Shown in pieces: positions 20,157 to 28,404 of a stretch of 64,000 bases of DNA. How positions within the stretch are numbered: position 1 is the stretch's first letter; each line of letters starts with the position of its first letter. The DNA is from an uncultured Acidobacteriia bacterium (GTDB taxonomy: Bacteria; Acidobacteriota; Terriglobia; Bryobacterales; Bryobacteraceae). Location: NCBI GenBank assembly GCA_903929755.1, contig CAIYVZ010000185.1, positions 19,408 through 83,407 of the forward strand. The letters run 5' to 3'. The position numbers were made by a program, and so were the translations under genes. The notes beneath the pieces were generated by a model that worked only from the letters and a program-made list of their open reading frames with translations, did not search any database and was not told the origin of the DNA.

Positions 20157-20210
20157 TGGATGGTTTAGTGCAGATGGATGGTTGATTACAACTGGATGGT
20201 TGATTGCGAG
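20157..20210. repeat. Three tandem 18-bp repeats
   Basis: Three 18-bp units start with TGGATGGTT and lie between the stop codon at 20145 and the terminator hairpin. Units two and three share TGGATGGTTGATT and differ in their last five bases; a fourth unit is cut short at TGGA, where the hairpin begins. This is a small non-coding minisatellite. Confidence 0.75.
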
Positions 20211-20213
20211 TGG

Positions 20214-20255
20214 AATAAGGGGCGGCCAGTACAACCTGGCCGCCCCTTATTTTTT
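20214..20255 (+). terminator. Strong rho-independent terminator between convergent genes
   Basis: A perfect 16-bp stem (AATAAGGGGCGGCCAG with CTGGCCGCCCCTTATT) has a 6-nt loop (TACAAC) and is followed by a T tract on the plus strand. It ends the gene at 18829-20145 and overlaps the stop codon of the convergent hydrolase, so it may act in both directions. Confidence 0.9.
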
Positions 20256-21158
20256 GTTCAGCGCATGGCTGGCCAGCCACGCCAGAGTTCGTTCTTCAAA
20301 TTCGCGCTTCGCCGTGGCCCAAAGATTCACATGGGCCGCCCCGGGAACGAGCCAGAGTTGGGTCAACGCGGGGTTCGCGGCGGCCAAGACCCTGGAATTA
20401 TCCGGAGACGTGAGATCGTCCGCCATCCCATGTGCCAGCAGGATGGGCGTGCTGCTGCGCCGGACCCCGTCGGCAGCCGAAGACGCCCGGAGGTCAATGC
20501 CGTACCGCAGGCGGGTCCAGAGAATTCCGGAACCCACAAGCGGCACGGTCAACCATTTCAAAGCCCGCGGAGCGTTGCGGCGGATTCGTTCCTCCGCGAT
20601 GGAAGGAAAGTCTGAGTAGGCACTTTCGGCGATCACAGCGCTGAAGCGGGTTTCCGTCCGGAGCGACTCCAACAGGATGCTGCCACCCAGCGAGGCCCCG
20701 AAGCCGTAGAGGTTCCCGACGCCGGGCTGGGCCCGCATCCAGGTGGCCCAGGCCCGGATATCAGCCTCATCCTGAATCCCGTAAGAGATTAGGCCTCCCG
20801 ACTCGCCATGTCCACGGAGGTCGGGGACGAGCACAGAGTACCCGGCCTTCTCATATACAGTGCCCAGCCCGACCACCGCTACCCGGTTATCCCCCACTCC
20901 GTGCAGCATAAGGAGCGCACTCCCGCTCGGCTGCTCTGGTTCGTAGTACCAGCCTTTCAGAACCGTTCCATCGGCGGACGTGGTTTGCGCATCCCGGCAG
21001 CGAACATGTGCAACGCAGGGGCAGACCGGCGGAACCGGCTTGCGGACTGGCTGGATGGCGCGCTCCGCTGCCACGGCCCCCAGGAAGAACACCGCCAGCG
21101 GGACCACCACGGCCAACTGTAGCCCCGAGATCCATACCCATTGACTTCTTCGTGACAT
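20247..21158 (-). CDS. Alpha/beta hydrolase, membrane-anchored
   Basis: A 303-residue serine hydrolase. One N-terminal transmembrane helix (LQLAVVVPLAVFFLGAVAAE) anchors it. The oxyanion region is LMLHGVGDNR, the nucleophile elbow is YGFGASLGGS with Ser156, an acid residue is in HGMADDLTSPDNS, and the histidine is in PGAAHVNLW. This matches the BAAT/alpha-beta hydrolase family (esterase or peptidase-like, DUF1749/YfhR relatives). Substrate unknown. It stands alone between two plus-strand groups, 38 bp from the divergent lipoprotein gene at 21197. Family secure, function general. Confidence 0.9.
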   Translation of the reverse strand: MSRRSQWVWISGLQLAVVVPLAVFFLGAVAAERAIQPVRKPVPPVCPCVAHVRCRDAQTTSADGTVLKGWYYEPEQPSGSALLMLHGVGDNRVAVVGLGTVYEKAGYSVLVPDLRGHGESGGLISYGIQDEADIRAWATWMRAQPGVGNLYGFGASLGGSILLESLRTETRFSAVIAESAYSDFPSIAEERIRRNAPRALKWLTVPLVGSGILWTRLRYGIDLRASSAADGVRRSSTPILLAHGMADDLTSPDNSRVLAAANPALTQLWLVPGAAHVNLWATAKREFEERTLAWLASHALNKK

Positions 21159-21196
21159 GCCTTCAGATTACGTTAGCGCGGTTGCACGTGTTCGAT

Positions 21197-21964
21197 ATGC
21201 CAGAATGGAACTTGAAACGCTTTTTTGGGGCAATGCCACTGCTTCTGCTGGCAGCATGCGGCAGTTCCCCACAACCGTCCACTCAGTCCACTGCCAGCCT
21301 TCCCGAAGCTCACGTTGACCCTGCCACCGCCGGAACCATCAGCGGCCGGGTGCTGTTTGAAGGCCAGGCTCCCGTTATGCCCGTGATCGACATGGCGTCG
21401 AACCCGCAGTGCGAGCGGCAACACAAGGTCCCGTTCCGCGCGGAGACGGTGATCGTGAACTCGAATAAGACCCTGCGCAACGTCTACATCCATATTAAGG
21501 ACGGTCTGGCTCCGGCCCACTGGGCAGCGCCGGCCCAACCCGCCAGGCTGGATCAGAATGGCTGCGTCTACGCACCGCACGTACAGGGCATTGTAGAGGG
21601 TCAGGCTCTGGAAATTCTGAACAGTGACCCGGTGAACCATAACGTCCACGCCGAGAGCCAGAAGAATCCGGCATGGAATGAATCGCAGCCCCCCCGGGCG
21701 GAACACAAGTTCAAGAAGTTCGGCAGTGCGGAGATTATGTTCCCCTTCACCTGCAGCGTGCATCCCTGGATGAAGGCCTGGCTCGGCGTTTCCGAGCATC
21801 CTTTCTTTGCGGTGACTGGCGAAGATGGAAGTTTCCGCATCGAAGGCGTGCCGCCCGGCACCTATACAGTTGAGGCAATCCACGAAAAGTTTGGCCGTAA
21901 AGAGGGCAAGCTGACGTTGTCACCGACTGGCACCGCAACCATCGAGTTCACCTATGGCAGCTAA
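21197..21964 (+). CDS. Cupredoxin-like lipoprotein of the cytochrome oxidase operon
   Basis: A 255-residue predicted lipoprotein: MPEWNLKRFFGAMPLLLLAAC ends at the lipidated cysteine. A carboxypeptidase-regulatory-like beta-sandwich covers the first half. The centre is a plastocyanin-like region, with NHNVHAESQ and, 60 or so residues later, CSVHPWMKAW, supplying His, Cys, His and Met as in type 1 copper sites. The C-terminal segment DGSFRIEGVPPGTYTVEAIHE is a further regulatory-like repeat. It precedes ctaA with an 11-bp overlap, so it is probably exported for copper handling or electron transfer linked to heme-copper oxidase. Copper binding is an inference from motif spacing. Confidence 0.82.
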   Translation: MPEWNLKRFFGAMPLLLLAACGSSPQPSTQSTASLPEAHVDPATAGTISGRVLFEGQAPVMPVIDMASNPQCERQHKVPFRAETVIVNSNKTLRNVYIHIKDGLAPAHWAAPAQPARLDQNGCVYAPHVQGIVEGQALEILNSDPVNHNVHAESQKNPAWNESQPPRAEHKFKKFGSAEIMFPFTCSVHPWMKAWLGVSEHPFFAVTGEDGSFRIEGVPPGTYTVEAIHEKFGRKEGKLTLSPTGTATIEFTYGS

Positions 21965-22847
21965 AATTATTTACCGGCGAGGCCTGCACCTGTGGTCCAT
22001 GCTGCTGGCGCTCTGCACCCTGATGCTGGTAGTGGTGGGGGGGCTGGTCACCAGTCGCGATGCTGGCCTGAGCGTCCCGGACTGGCCTCTTTCTTACGGC
22101 AAACTGATGCCACCCATGGAAGGCGGAATCCTCTACGAGCACGGCCACCGGATGATCGCCACCATGGTGGGTATGTTCACCATCGTGTCCATGGTGTGGC
22201 TGTGGCGCGTGGAAAGCCGGAAATGGCTTCGTATTCTGGGCGTGATTGCGCTGCTGGCGGTGATTACGCAAGGCTTGCTGGGGGGCCTTACGGTCCTGAT
22301 GCTGTTGCCGTGGTGGGTCTCCACCATGCATGCAACCCTGGCCCAGCTTTTTTTCTCCACCACCGTTGCCATCGCCATCTTTACTTCAAGCTGGTGGCTG
22401 GCCGAACCCACCACCACCGCAGAACAAACCGCGACACCGATTCGGCGCTTGTCCCTGATCGCGCCCATTCTGGTTGTCTGCCAACTGGCCCTGGGTGCGG
22501 CTGCCCGCCATAAAGCAATTGGTTCGATTTATCACATTTGCGGCTCCCCCATCGTTGCGGGCGTCATCCTCTGGCTGTCCCTGCGGATCTCCGTGCACTA
22601 CTCCGAAAATCGGGAACTCCGGCGAGCCGCCCTGACGCTCACAACCATTACATTCACCCAGATCTTCCTTGGTATCGCCGCCTACATGACCCGAATCGCC
22701 TACGCGGATGCCGTACAACCGATGCCGCTGATGGTGACTTTCACCGTATTCCACGTAGCGGTTGGCGCTTTGACGCTCGCTTCCAGCATCGCGCTCGCTA
22801 TCATTGTCCGACGTAACCTGACGCTCGTGGGAGCAGCGTCCGCCTAA
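21954..22847 (+). CDS. ctaA: Heme A synthase (COX15/CtaA)
   Basis: A 297-residue integral membrane protein with about eight helices. Family motifs are GGLVTSRDAGLSVPDWPLSYGK near the N terminus, then YEHGHRMIA with a heme-binding histidine, VSTMHATLAQ, and later GSIYHI and FHVAVGAL. It oxidises the C8 methyl of heme O to formyl, making heme A for cytochrome aa3-type oxidases. Its start lies within the end of the upstream lipoprotein gene. ctaB follows after 20 bp. Very secure. The terminal oxidase subunits are not in the window. Confidence 0.95.
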   Translation: MAAKIIYRRGLHLWSMLLALCTLMLVVVGGLVTSRDAGLSVPDWPLSYGKLMPPMEGGILYEHGHRMIATMVGMFTIVSMVWLWRVESRKWLRILGVIALLAVITQGLLGGLTVLMLLPWWVSTMHATLAQLFFSTTVAIAIFTSSWWLAEPTTTAEQTATPIRRLSLIAPILVVCQLALGAAARHKAIGSIYHICGSPIVAGVILWLSLRISVHYSENRELRRAALTLTTITFTQIFLGIAAYMTRIAYADAVQPMPLMVTFTVFHVAVGALTLASSIALAIIVRRNLTLVGAASA

Positions 22848-22867
22848 GCCACCCGCCACTATAATCC

Positions 22868-23731
22868 ATGCGCCATTACTACGAGCTGACGAAACCGCGA
22901 ATTACATGGCTCATCCTGATGAGCACGGGCGTGGGCTATTTTTTTGGCCTCAAGCATGCCTGGAATGGACAAGCCGACTCGACCCTGCTGTTCCATACAA
23001 TGCTTGGAACGGCCGTAATTGCGTCCGGAACCGCGGCGCTGAATCAGTGGTGGGAACGCGAGGCCGACGCGCTGATGCGCCGGACCGCGGGACGCCCACT
23101 CCCGACCGGCCGAGTGTCGCCCCCCCGCGCCATGTGGTTCGGGATAGTGCTGGTGATTCTGGGCTTCCTGGAACTCTGGCTGGGCGTGAACCTGCTGACA
23201 GGCGTTCTCGGCTTGTTGACGATGGGCGCTTACCTGCTCATTTATACGCCGCTCAAGCAGCGCTCGCACCTTTCCACGGTAATCGGCGCGGTGCCTGGCG
23301 CGATCCCGCCCCTGATGGGTTATGCGGCATCGAATGGGGCGCTAACGGCAGAAGCCTGGGCACTTTTCGCGATCCTGTTTATCTGGCAGTTCCCCCACTT
23401 TTTGGCCATCGCCTGGATGTACCGCGAGGATTATGCGCGCGCGGGAATCCGCATGTTGCCCGTGGTGGAACCGGATGGCCAGTCAACCGCCCGGCAAATT
23501 GTGCTGTACGCCTCCACGCTGATTCCCGTTAGTATTTTCCCGGTATTGCTGGGCATGACGGGCAAGATCTATCTTGTAGGTTCGCTGCTCCTGGGCGCGT
23601 GGTTCCTGTACAGCGGGGTTCGGGTTGCGTTCGACTTAACGAACATCCGCGCCCGGAAGGTCCTGCTGGTTTCGGTTATTTACCTGCCGCTGATTTATGG
23701 TTTGATGGTTTTCGATCCTCCTCGCTTATGA
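22868..23731 (+). CDS. ctaB: Protoheme IX farnesyltransferase (heme O synthase)
   Basis: A 287-residue UbiA-family prenyltransferase starting MRHYYELTKPRITWLILMS. The diagnostic aspartate-rich loop is ALNQWWEREADALMRRTAGR, with RPLPTG next; the second loop includes AIAWMYREDYARAG. It adds the farnesyl chain to heme B to make heme O, the substrate of ctaA. About nine helices. Its stop overlaps the SCO start (TATGA). Length is normal. Very secure. Confidence 0.96.
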   Translation: MRHYYELTKPRITWLILMSTGVGYFFGLKHAWNGQADSTLLFHTMLGTAVIASGTAALNQWWEREADALMRRTAGRPLPTGRVSPPRAMWFGIVLVILGFLELWLGVNLLTGVLGLLTMGAYLLIYTPLKQRSHLSTVIGAVPGAIPPLMGYAASNGALTAEAWALFAILFIWQFPHFLAIAWMYREDYARAGIRMLPVVEPDGQSTARQIVLYASTLIPVSIFPVLLGMTGKIYLVGSLLLGAWFLYSGVRVAFDLTNIRARKVLLVSVIYLPLIYGLMVFDPPRL

Positions 23732-24276
23732 GAAAACTCGTCCTCCTTCTCTCCTTCGTTTCGCTCGTCGGCTGCGGTTCTGAAAAACCGTTACAGATGC
23801 TGGGTGATGTGCCGGATTTCCAGTTGCTGGACCAGGATGGCAAAGACTTCAAAGGTTCTTCCCTGGAAGGTCATGTGTGGGTGGCGGATTTTGTGTTCAC
23901 CACCTGCCAGGGTCCCTGTCCCCGTATGACCGCCCACATGCGCCAGATTCAGGACGCGACGGATTCCAGCGTAGGGTTGGTCTCGTTCTCGGTGGATCCG
24001 GATAACGATACTCCCGCAGCCCTCGCCGCCTATGCAAAGGGTTTCAGCGCGGACACGTCGCGCTGGCATTTTCTGACCGGCGATAAGAAAGTTCTGGGCT
24101 CCCTCGGTAAAGATACGTTCAAAATCAGTGGCGTCGGCGAGGGCGTTGACCACAGCACCAGGTTCGTGCTGATTGATGCGAAGGGCCGGATCCGTGCCTA
24201 TTACGGTCTGGCGGATGGCGGTGTGGTGTCGAAGATTGCGAAAGACGCCGCCGCCCTGAAAAAGGAAAAAAATTGA
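23728..24276 (+). CDS. SCO1/SenC-family copper chaperone
   Basis: A 182-residue thioredoxin-fold lipoprotein: MRKLVLLLSFVSLVGC is the lipoprotein signal. The copper-binding motif is TTCQGPCP (CxxxC) and the distal histidine lies in DHSTRFVLID. SCO proteins deliver copper to, or reduce, the CuA site of cytochrome c oxidase subunit II. The start codon overlaps the ctaB stop, and the next gene starts within this gene's stop (TTGA), so all are coupled. All copper ligands are present. Secure. Confidence 0.95.
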   Translation: MRKLVLLLSFVSLVGCGSEKPLQMLGDVPDFQLLDQDGKDFKGSSLEGHVWVADFVFTTCQGPCPRMTAHMRQIQDATDSSVGLVSFSVDPDNDTPAALAAYAKGFSADTSRWHFLTGDKKVLGSLGKDTFKISGVGEGVDHSTRFVLIDAKGRIRAYYGLADGGVVSKIAKDAAALKKEKN

Positions 24277-24686
24277 ACTACTCGATACTCCCTACGGTGA
24301 ATGCGTTCCTGAACGGGACCTCGGCAGTACTGCTGGTGATCGCTTATGTGATGATCCGGCAGCAAAAGCGGGAAGCCCACAAGAAGGCAATGCTGGGGGC
24401 GTTCGCTACCTCGGCCATCTTCCTGATTAGCTACCTCACGTATCACTTCAAAGCCGGAATTACGACCTTCCCACATGAGGGTGACCTGAAGACCCTCTAC
24501 CTGACAATCCTTTTCACCCACACGGTTCTGGCCGTGACTGTGCCGTTTCTGGCGGTGATTTCTATGCGTCGCGGTCTGGCCGGCAAGTTTCCGGCGCACA
24601 AGGCCATCGCCCGCTGGACCCTGCCAATCTGGCTGTACGTGTCAGTGACAGGCGTGGTTGTCTATTTGATGCTGTATCACCTCTGA
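24273..24686 (+). CDS. DUF420 membrane protein
   Basis: A 137-residue protein with four predicted transmembrane helices. The conserved histidines are in YLTYHFKAG and FTHTVLAV, then KFPAHKAIARWTLPIW, as in DUF420/CtaM-like proteins that assist cytochrome oxidase assembly. The start is TTG overlapping the SCO stop. It closes the five-gene oxidase maturation operon. Its last 10 bp overlap the tail of murJ on the other strand. Family call strong; the molecular role is not established for this branch. Confidence 0.9.
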   Translation: MNYSILPTVNAFLNGTSAVLLVIAYVMIRQQKREAHKKAMLGAFATSAIFLISYLTYHFKAGITTFPHEGDLKTLYLTILFTHTVLAVTVPFLAVISMRRGLAGKFPAHKAIARWTLPIWLYVSVTGVVVYLMLYHL

Positions 24687-26215
24687 GGCCAGTTTTCACG
24701 GCCCGAGAGCGCCAGATAAACACCACCGAACGGCACCAGCGTAACGCAGGCGGTCAGGATGGGGTGCAACCCCGGCAGGACACTACGGATCGCGTAGCCG
24801 CTGGCGGCGCCTGCAAGCGCCGCAGCCCATAGGCGCGCCGTATAGCCAACCAGGGAAGGGGTTGCCCCAATCCTGCGCACCAGCGCTCGCCGCAGCAGAA
24901 CGAACTCCAGCCACCCGCTGATTCCCGCCGACGCAGTCAAACCCGCCACACCCCATTTGGGATCCACAGATAACAGGGGTGGTAGTGAAATCGCGCACAG
25001 ATAGCCCAAAACCGTAGTGGCCCCCACGCGAAGTACCGCGAACCGCAGCGGCGTCTTCGTGTCTTTCAGCGCGTAAAAGGCAGAAGAGTACAAGCGACCG
25101 CCCGTCGAAGCCAGCAAGCCCACAGACGACCCCGCAAGAATCGCCCACACGTAGACCGCGTCAGCCCGCGTGAACTTGCCGCTCTGGTAAATCGCGCCCG
25201 CGATGGTGTCGCCCAACACCAGAAAAGCGACGGCTGACGGAATCACGAAGAAGGAGATTCTGCGAAGGCCGCTATAAAGACGCTTGCGCAGATGGGCCGC
25301 GATTTCGTCATTGGAACCCATAGCCGAAGACATTTCAGGCAGTTCCGACGCCGAGACAGCCATCCCGAAAAGGCTTACCGGAAGCAGATAAATGGTCTGG
25401 GCATAGGCAAGACCGGAGACAGCGCCATCCGGCAGCAGGCTCGCCAACAGGGAATCGATGTAGGCACTCAGCTGCACCACGCCGCGGCTCACGAAAACGG
25501 GCGCGAAGTTCTTCAGCACCGTCCGGACGCTTTCGAGGCCCAAATCAAACGCAATACGGAGGGAGGGTGCAAGGGTGATCACCACCGGCAACTGCACCAG
25601 AAACTGCGCGGCGCTGCCAACTACCGAAGCCCATGCCGCAATGGCCGCCAGACGTGATTGGGTCGCTGTGGAACCACCTGCGATGAGGCCGATGACAATT
25701 GCTGCGTTCCAAAGAATGGGAACACTGTAGGAGAGGAAGAAGCGGCGGTGACTGTTCAGGATGCCCAGGCACCAGGCGGACATCACCAGCAGGCCAGCCC
25801 CGGGGAACAGGATACGGACCAGCGTGACCGTCAGTTCCCGTTTGTCGCCGTGAAAACCAGGCGCGATCACATCAATCAGGAGGGGGGCCGCCAACACGCC
25901 CAGCAGCACCAGTATCGATGAGATGACCGCGAGAATGGCAAAAACCGCCCCCGCAACCCGGCCAGCCTCTTCCTTTTCATGCCGGGCCAGGAGCCCGGCG
26001 TACACAGGAATAAACGAAGCCGAGAGCACGCCCTCCCCGAAAAGGTTCTGCAGGAAGTTCGGGATCCGCATGGCGGCCCGGAAGGCGTCGGCGGCAGCTG
26101 AGTTGCCGAAATAATGGGCGAAGATGCGGTCGCGGACCAACCCCGAAATACGGCTGAGGAAAATACCAGCAGCCACGAGAACAGCGCCGCGCGACTTCCC
26201 TTGTTGAACTGGCAC
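24677..26215 (-). CDS. murJ: Lipid II flippase MurJ
   Basis: A 512-residue MOP-superfamily protein with about 14 transmembrane helices. N-terminal AAGIFLSRISGLVRDRIFAHYFG and AFRAAMRIPNFLQNLFGEGVLSASFIPVY are the MurJ signature. It flips lipid II across the inner membrane for peptidoglycan synthesis. The GTG at 26215 is preferred because an ATG further upstream (26296) would place the glnII terminator inside the coding region; the true start is not certain. It reads from about 100 bp after glnII. Tail-to-tail 10-bp overlap with the DUF420 gene. Family very secure. Confidence 0.93.
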   Translation of the reverse strand: MPVQQGKSRGAVLVAAGIFLSRISGLVRDRIFAHYFGNSAAADAFRAAMRIPNFLQNLFGEGVLSASFIPVYAGLLARHEKEEAGRVAGAVFAILAVISSILVLLGVLAAPLLIDVIAPGFHGDKRELTVTLVRILFPGAGLLVMSAWCLGILNSHRRFFLSYSVPILWNAAIVIGLIAGGSTATQSRLAAIAAWASVVGSAAQFLVQLPVVITLAPSLRIAFDLGLESVRTVLKNFAPVFVSRGVVQLSAYIDSLLASLLPDGAVSGLAYAQTIYLLPVSLFGMAVSASELPEMSSAMGSNDEIAAHLRKRLYSGLRRISFFVIPSAVAFLVLGDTIAGAIYQSGKFTRADAVYVWAILAGSSVGLLASTGGRLYSSAFYALKDTKTPLRFAVLRVGATTVLGYLCAISLPPLLSVDPKWGVAGLTASAGISGWLEFVLLRRALVRRIGATPSLVGYTARLWAAALAGAASGYAIRSVLPGLHPILTACVTLVPFGGVYLALSGRENWPQR

Positions 26216-26242
26216 TCCCTTCAGAATCTCACCCGACCCCGT

Positions 26243-26284
26243 GCCAAAAGAAAAGGCCCTGAGAGGTGAACTCCCAGGGCCTTT
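26243..26284 (-). terminator. Rho-independent terminator after glutamine synthetase
   Basis: AAAGGCCCTG and CAGGGCCTTT form a 10-bp stem around a 13-nt loop, followed on the minus strand by TTTTCTTTTGG. It sits 25 bp after the glutamine synthetase stop and upstream of murJ, so the two genes are probably separate transcripts or attenuated. Confidence 0.88.
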
Positions 26285-26308
26285 CGAATACAGCATCGTC
26301 TCTGTTAA

Positions 26309-27322
26309 TTACGGCTTCGGAACGCTGTTGATCGTCTGCAGAATCCGCGAAACGATCTGGTACGGATCGCCTTCGGAATTCGGACGGCGATCTTCCAGAT
26401 AGCCCTTATAACCGTTCTTGATGAAATTCACAGGCATGCGGACCGACGCGCCACGGTCAGACAGACCGTAGCTGAACTTGTCGATGGACTGTGTTTCGTG
26501 GTGGCCGGTCAGGCGGAGGTGGTTGTCCGGACCGTACACCGCGATGTGTTCGGAGACGTTCGCGGAGAACGCCGCCATCAACGACTCGAAGTATTCCTTG
26601 CCACCCGTTTCGCGGATGTACTTGGTGGAGAAGTTGCAGTGCATACCCGAACCGTTCCAGTCACCCTTGATCGGCTTGCAGTGGAACACCACATCCACTT
26701 CATACTGCTCGCACAGGCGCATCAGGAGGTAGCGGGCCACCCAAACGTCATCGGCCGCCTTGGCGGAACCCTTGGCGAAAATCTGAAATTCCCACTGACC
26801 CTTGGCGACTTCCGCATTGATGCCTTCGTGATTGATACCAGCGGCAAGGCAGAGATCCAAATGCTCTTCCACGATGGTACGGGCGATGCTGCCCATGTAC
26901 TTGTAGCCCACGCCGCAGTAGTAGGGCCCCTGCGGAGACGGGTAGCCTTCTTTCGGGAAGCCGAGCGGACGCCCGTCCTGATACAGGAAGTACTCCTGTT
27001 CCAGCCCGATCCACAGCTCGGCATCATTTTCGATCGTCGCACGGAAGTTGCTCGGATGCGCCGTGCCGTCCGCGTTCAGAACGTCACTCAGCACGATGTA
27101 GCCGTTTTCACGACTGGCATCGGGATAGAGAGCCACCGGCCGGAGAACGCAATCGGAACTCCTGCCTTCGGCCTGCATGGTCGAGCTGCCGTCAAAACCC
27201 CATTGCGGAAGATCGGCCAGTGTCGGCGGATTCTCAAAGGACTTGATCGTCGTCTTGGCGCGGAGCTCGGGGACCGGCGTTTTGCCGTCGAGCCAGATGT
27301 ATTCGAGTTTGTATTTTGTCAT
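26309..27322 (-). CDS. glnII: Glutamine synthetase type II (eukaryotic type)
   Basis: A 337-residue GSII enzyme, the short eukaryotic-type class also found in rhizobia and actinomycetes, not the 470-residue bacterial GSI. It begins MTKYKLEYIWLDGKTPVPELR and contains LPQWGFDGSSTMQAEG, EQEYFLYQDGRPLGFP, GINAEVAKGQWEFQIF, GDWNGSGMHCNFST, YGPDNHLRLTGHHET and a C-terminal YLEDRRPNSEGDPYQI. It makes glutamine from glutamate, ammonia and ATP. No GSI adenylylation site is expected in this class. The start at MTKYK is chosen over a TTG 24 bp upstream. About 320 bp of non-coding DNA precedes it. Confidence 0.95.
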   Translation of the reverse strand: MTKYKLEYIWLDGKTPVPELRAKTTIKSFENPPTLADLPQWGFDGSSTMQAEGRSSDCVLRPVALYPDASRENGYIVLSDVLNADGTAHPSNFRATIENDAELWIGLEQEYFLYQDGRPLGFPKEGYPSPQGPYYCGVGYKYMGSIARTIVEEHLDLCLAAGINHEGINAEVAKGQWEFQIFAKGSAKAADDVWVARYLLMRLCEQYEVDVVFHCKPIKGDWNGSGMHCNFSTKYIRETGGKEYFESLMAAFSANVSEHIAVYGPDNHLRLTGHHETQSIDKFSYGLSDRGASVRMPVNFIKNGYKGYLEDRRPNSEGDPYQIVSRILQTINSVPKP

Positions 27323-27643
27323 GGTTTGTTCTTTGTTACCCGTCAAGGGTCAATCGATTGAAACCGGTTCGTGCCATTGGCCTGATCCAGCGGACTGATG
27401 TGCGACGGACAGGCTCTACTCCAGGAAAATTGAAGTCTACCTGTAATCCGGTTGTCGGGTCCAATCAAATCTTTCAATCCGGCAACTAACAATCGTGGAT
27501 CGGCTTGAGACCGGATGGATTGGTACCCCACTCCCCACATTAGAATCAGTATCCAACGGGGCAACCCGTGGCGCTGAATTAATAATTTTTATCGGCCTCA
27601 TTCGTTTGGTCTATCCACCCTCTGGCGGCGCACCGCAGCGCCG
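27323..27643. other. Leader region upstream of glutamine synthetase
   Basis: About 320 bp with no coding frame I can support. It must hold the glutamine synthetase promoter. TGGCAC occurs on the minus strand at about 27371-27376, but the matching GC element of a sigma-54 promoter is missing, so no such site is called. A small GC hairpin (GGCGC/GCGCC) lies at the far end, just after the anti-sigma gene. Confidence 0.4.
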
Positions 27644-28402
27644 TTAACGTTGCAGCGTTTGGGTCGGGACGTACTTTTTGTAGGCCTGAATCCAGTTGCC
27701 AGCCAAGTCGTGCTGAGCGGTGGCGAGGTCCAGATTTCCCGCGCAGACAAGCTGATGGAGTCGCTGCTCCAGCCTGTCTTTCTCCCGGGCGCTCCAGCGG
27801 GCCGCGTACGGCTGGGGCCAGAGATTACGGATGGAATCGGAGCCGCCCAGATCGGGTGTGATCAGGTAGTCAACTTCGTAGTCGCCGGGCTTGGCCGGGT
27901 TAATCCCGTACGCCATAAAAACCTTGCGGCGCGTGTCGTCCGGGATGTTGGCAACCACCACCTCGGCCTGGGAATTGCGGCAAACCTGGTCGAGCGAGAT
28001 GGGCCGGACTTCGCCTGGCGTCAGCGTTGCATCTGGTTGTGGGCCGTCCGCACGCACCCGGAATTCGAAAAGCAGCAGGAACGCCCCCGCCAGCGAGAAG
28101 CAGACGGCTGCCGCCCGCACCATGCCCCAGATGCGAGGGGGGGCTGTCTTCGCCAGATCCTGTTCCAGCCGGGCGCGCAACAGAGCCCGGGGTCCGGCGA
28201 TAGAGGGCAGTGCGGGGTCCAGCGCCTGATTTCGGGCTCGGACGAAGTCGAGGATGGTGCTTTCCAGAGCCTGGACTCGCGCACGGCAGGTCCAGCAACT
28301 CTCCAGGTGGGCAGACAGTTCGGCCTTTTCCGCAGAGCGAAGTTCGCCGTCCAGCCAAAGCAGGAGTTGGTCGTCGGGCGGGTGAAGGGGCTTTTGCGGC
28401 AT
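27644..28402 (-). CDS. Anti-sigma factor with zinc finger and HNH-like tail
   Basis: A 252-residue protein with three parts. Residues 1-50 hold an anti-sigma zinc-finger motif (DDQLLLWLDGEL and HLESCWTC, a HxxxCxxC pattern). One transmembrane helix follows at about 95-115 (AAAVCFSLAGAFLLLF). The outer part has YEVDYLITPDLGGSDSIRNLWPQPY and QLVCAGNLDLATAQ, which resembles the HNH-fold segment D-H-L-I-P-x-x-L-G-G-S found at the end of several bacterial proteins, here with the metal-binding His replaced by Tyr. It probably binds the ECF sigma factor encoded 3 bp upstream. The tail is more likely a signal-sensing or relic fold than a nuclease. Confidence 0.85.
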   Translation of the reverse strand: MPQKPLHPPDDQLLLWLDGELRSAEKAELSAHLESCWTCRARVQALESTILDFVRARNQALDPALPSIAGPRALLRARLEQDLAKTAPPRIWGMVRAAAVCFSLAGAFLLLFEFRVRADGPQPDATLTPGEVRPISLDQVCRNSQAEVVVANIPDDTRRKVFMAYGINPAKPGDYEVDYLITPDLGGSDSIRNLWPQPYAARWSAREKDRLEQRLHQLVCAGNLDLATAQHDLAGNWIQAYKKYVPTQTLQR

Positions 28403-28404
28403 TG

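Noticed and set aside
18793..20280. Long frame opposite the TIGR03437 protein
   Set aside because: The opposite strand carries a signal peptide and known domain; this frame has neither and runs through the terminator hairpin.
27371..27376. TGGCAC upstream of glutamine synthetase as the -24 element of a sigma-54 promoter
   Set aside because: The -12 position reads GGTTT where TTGCA-like sequence with GC is required.
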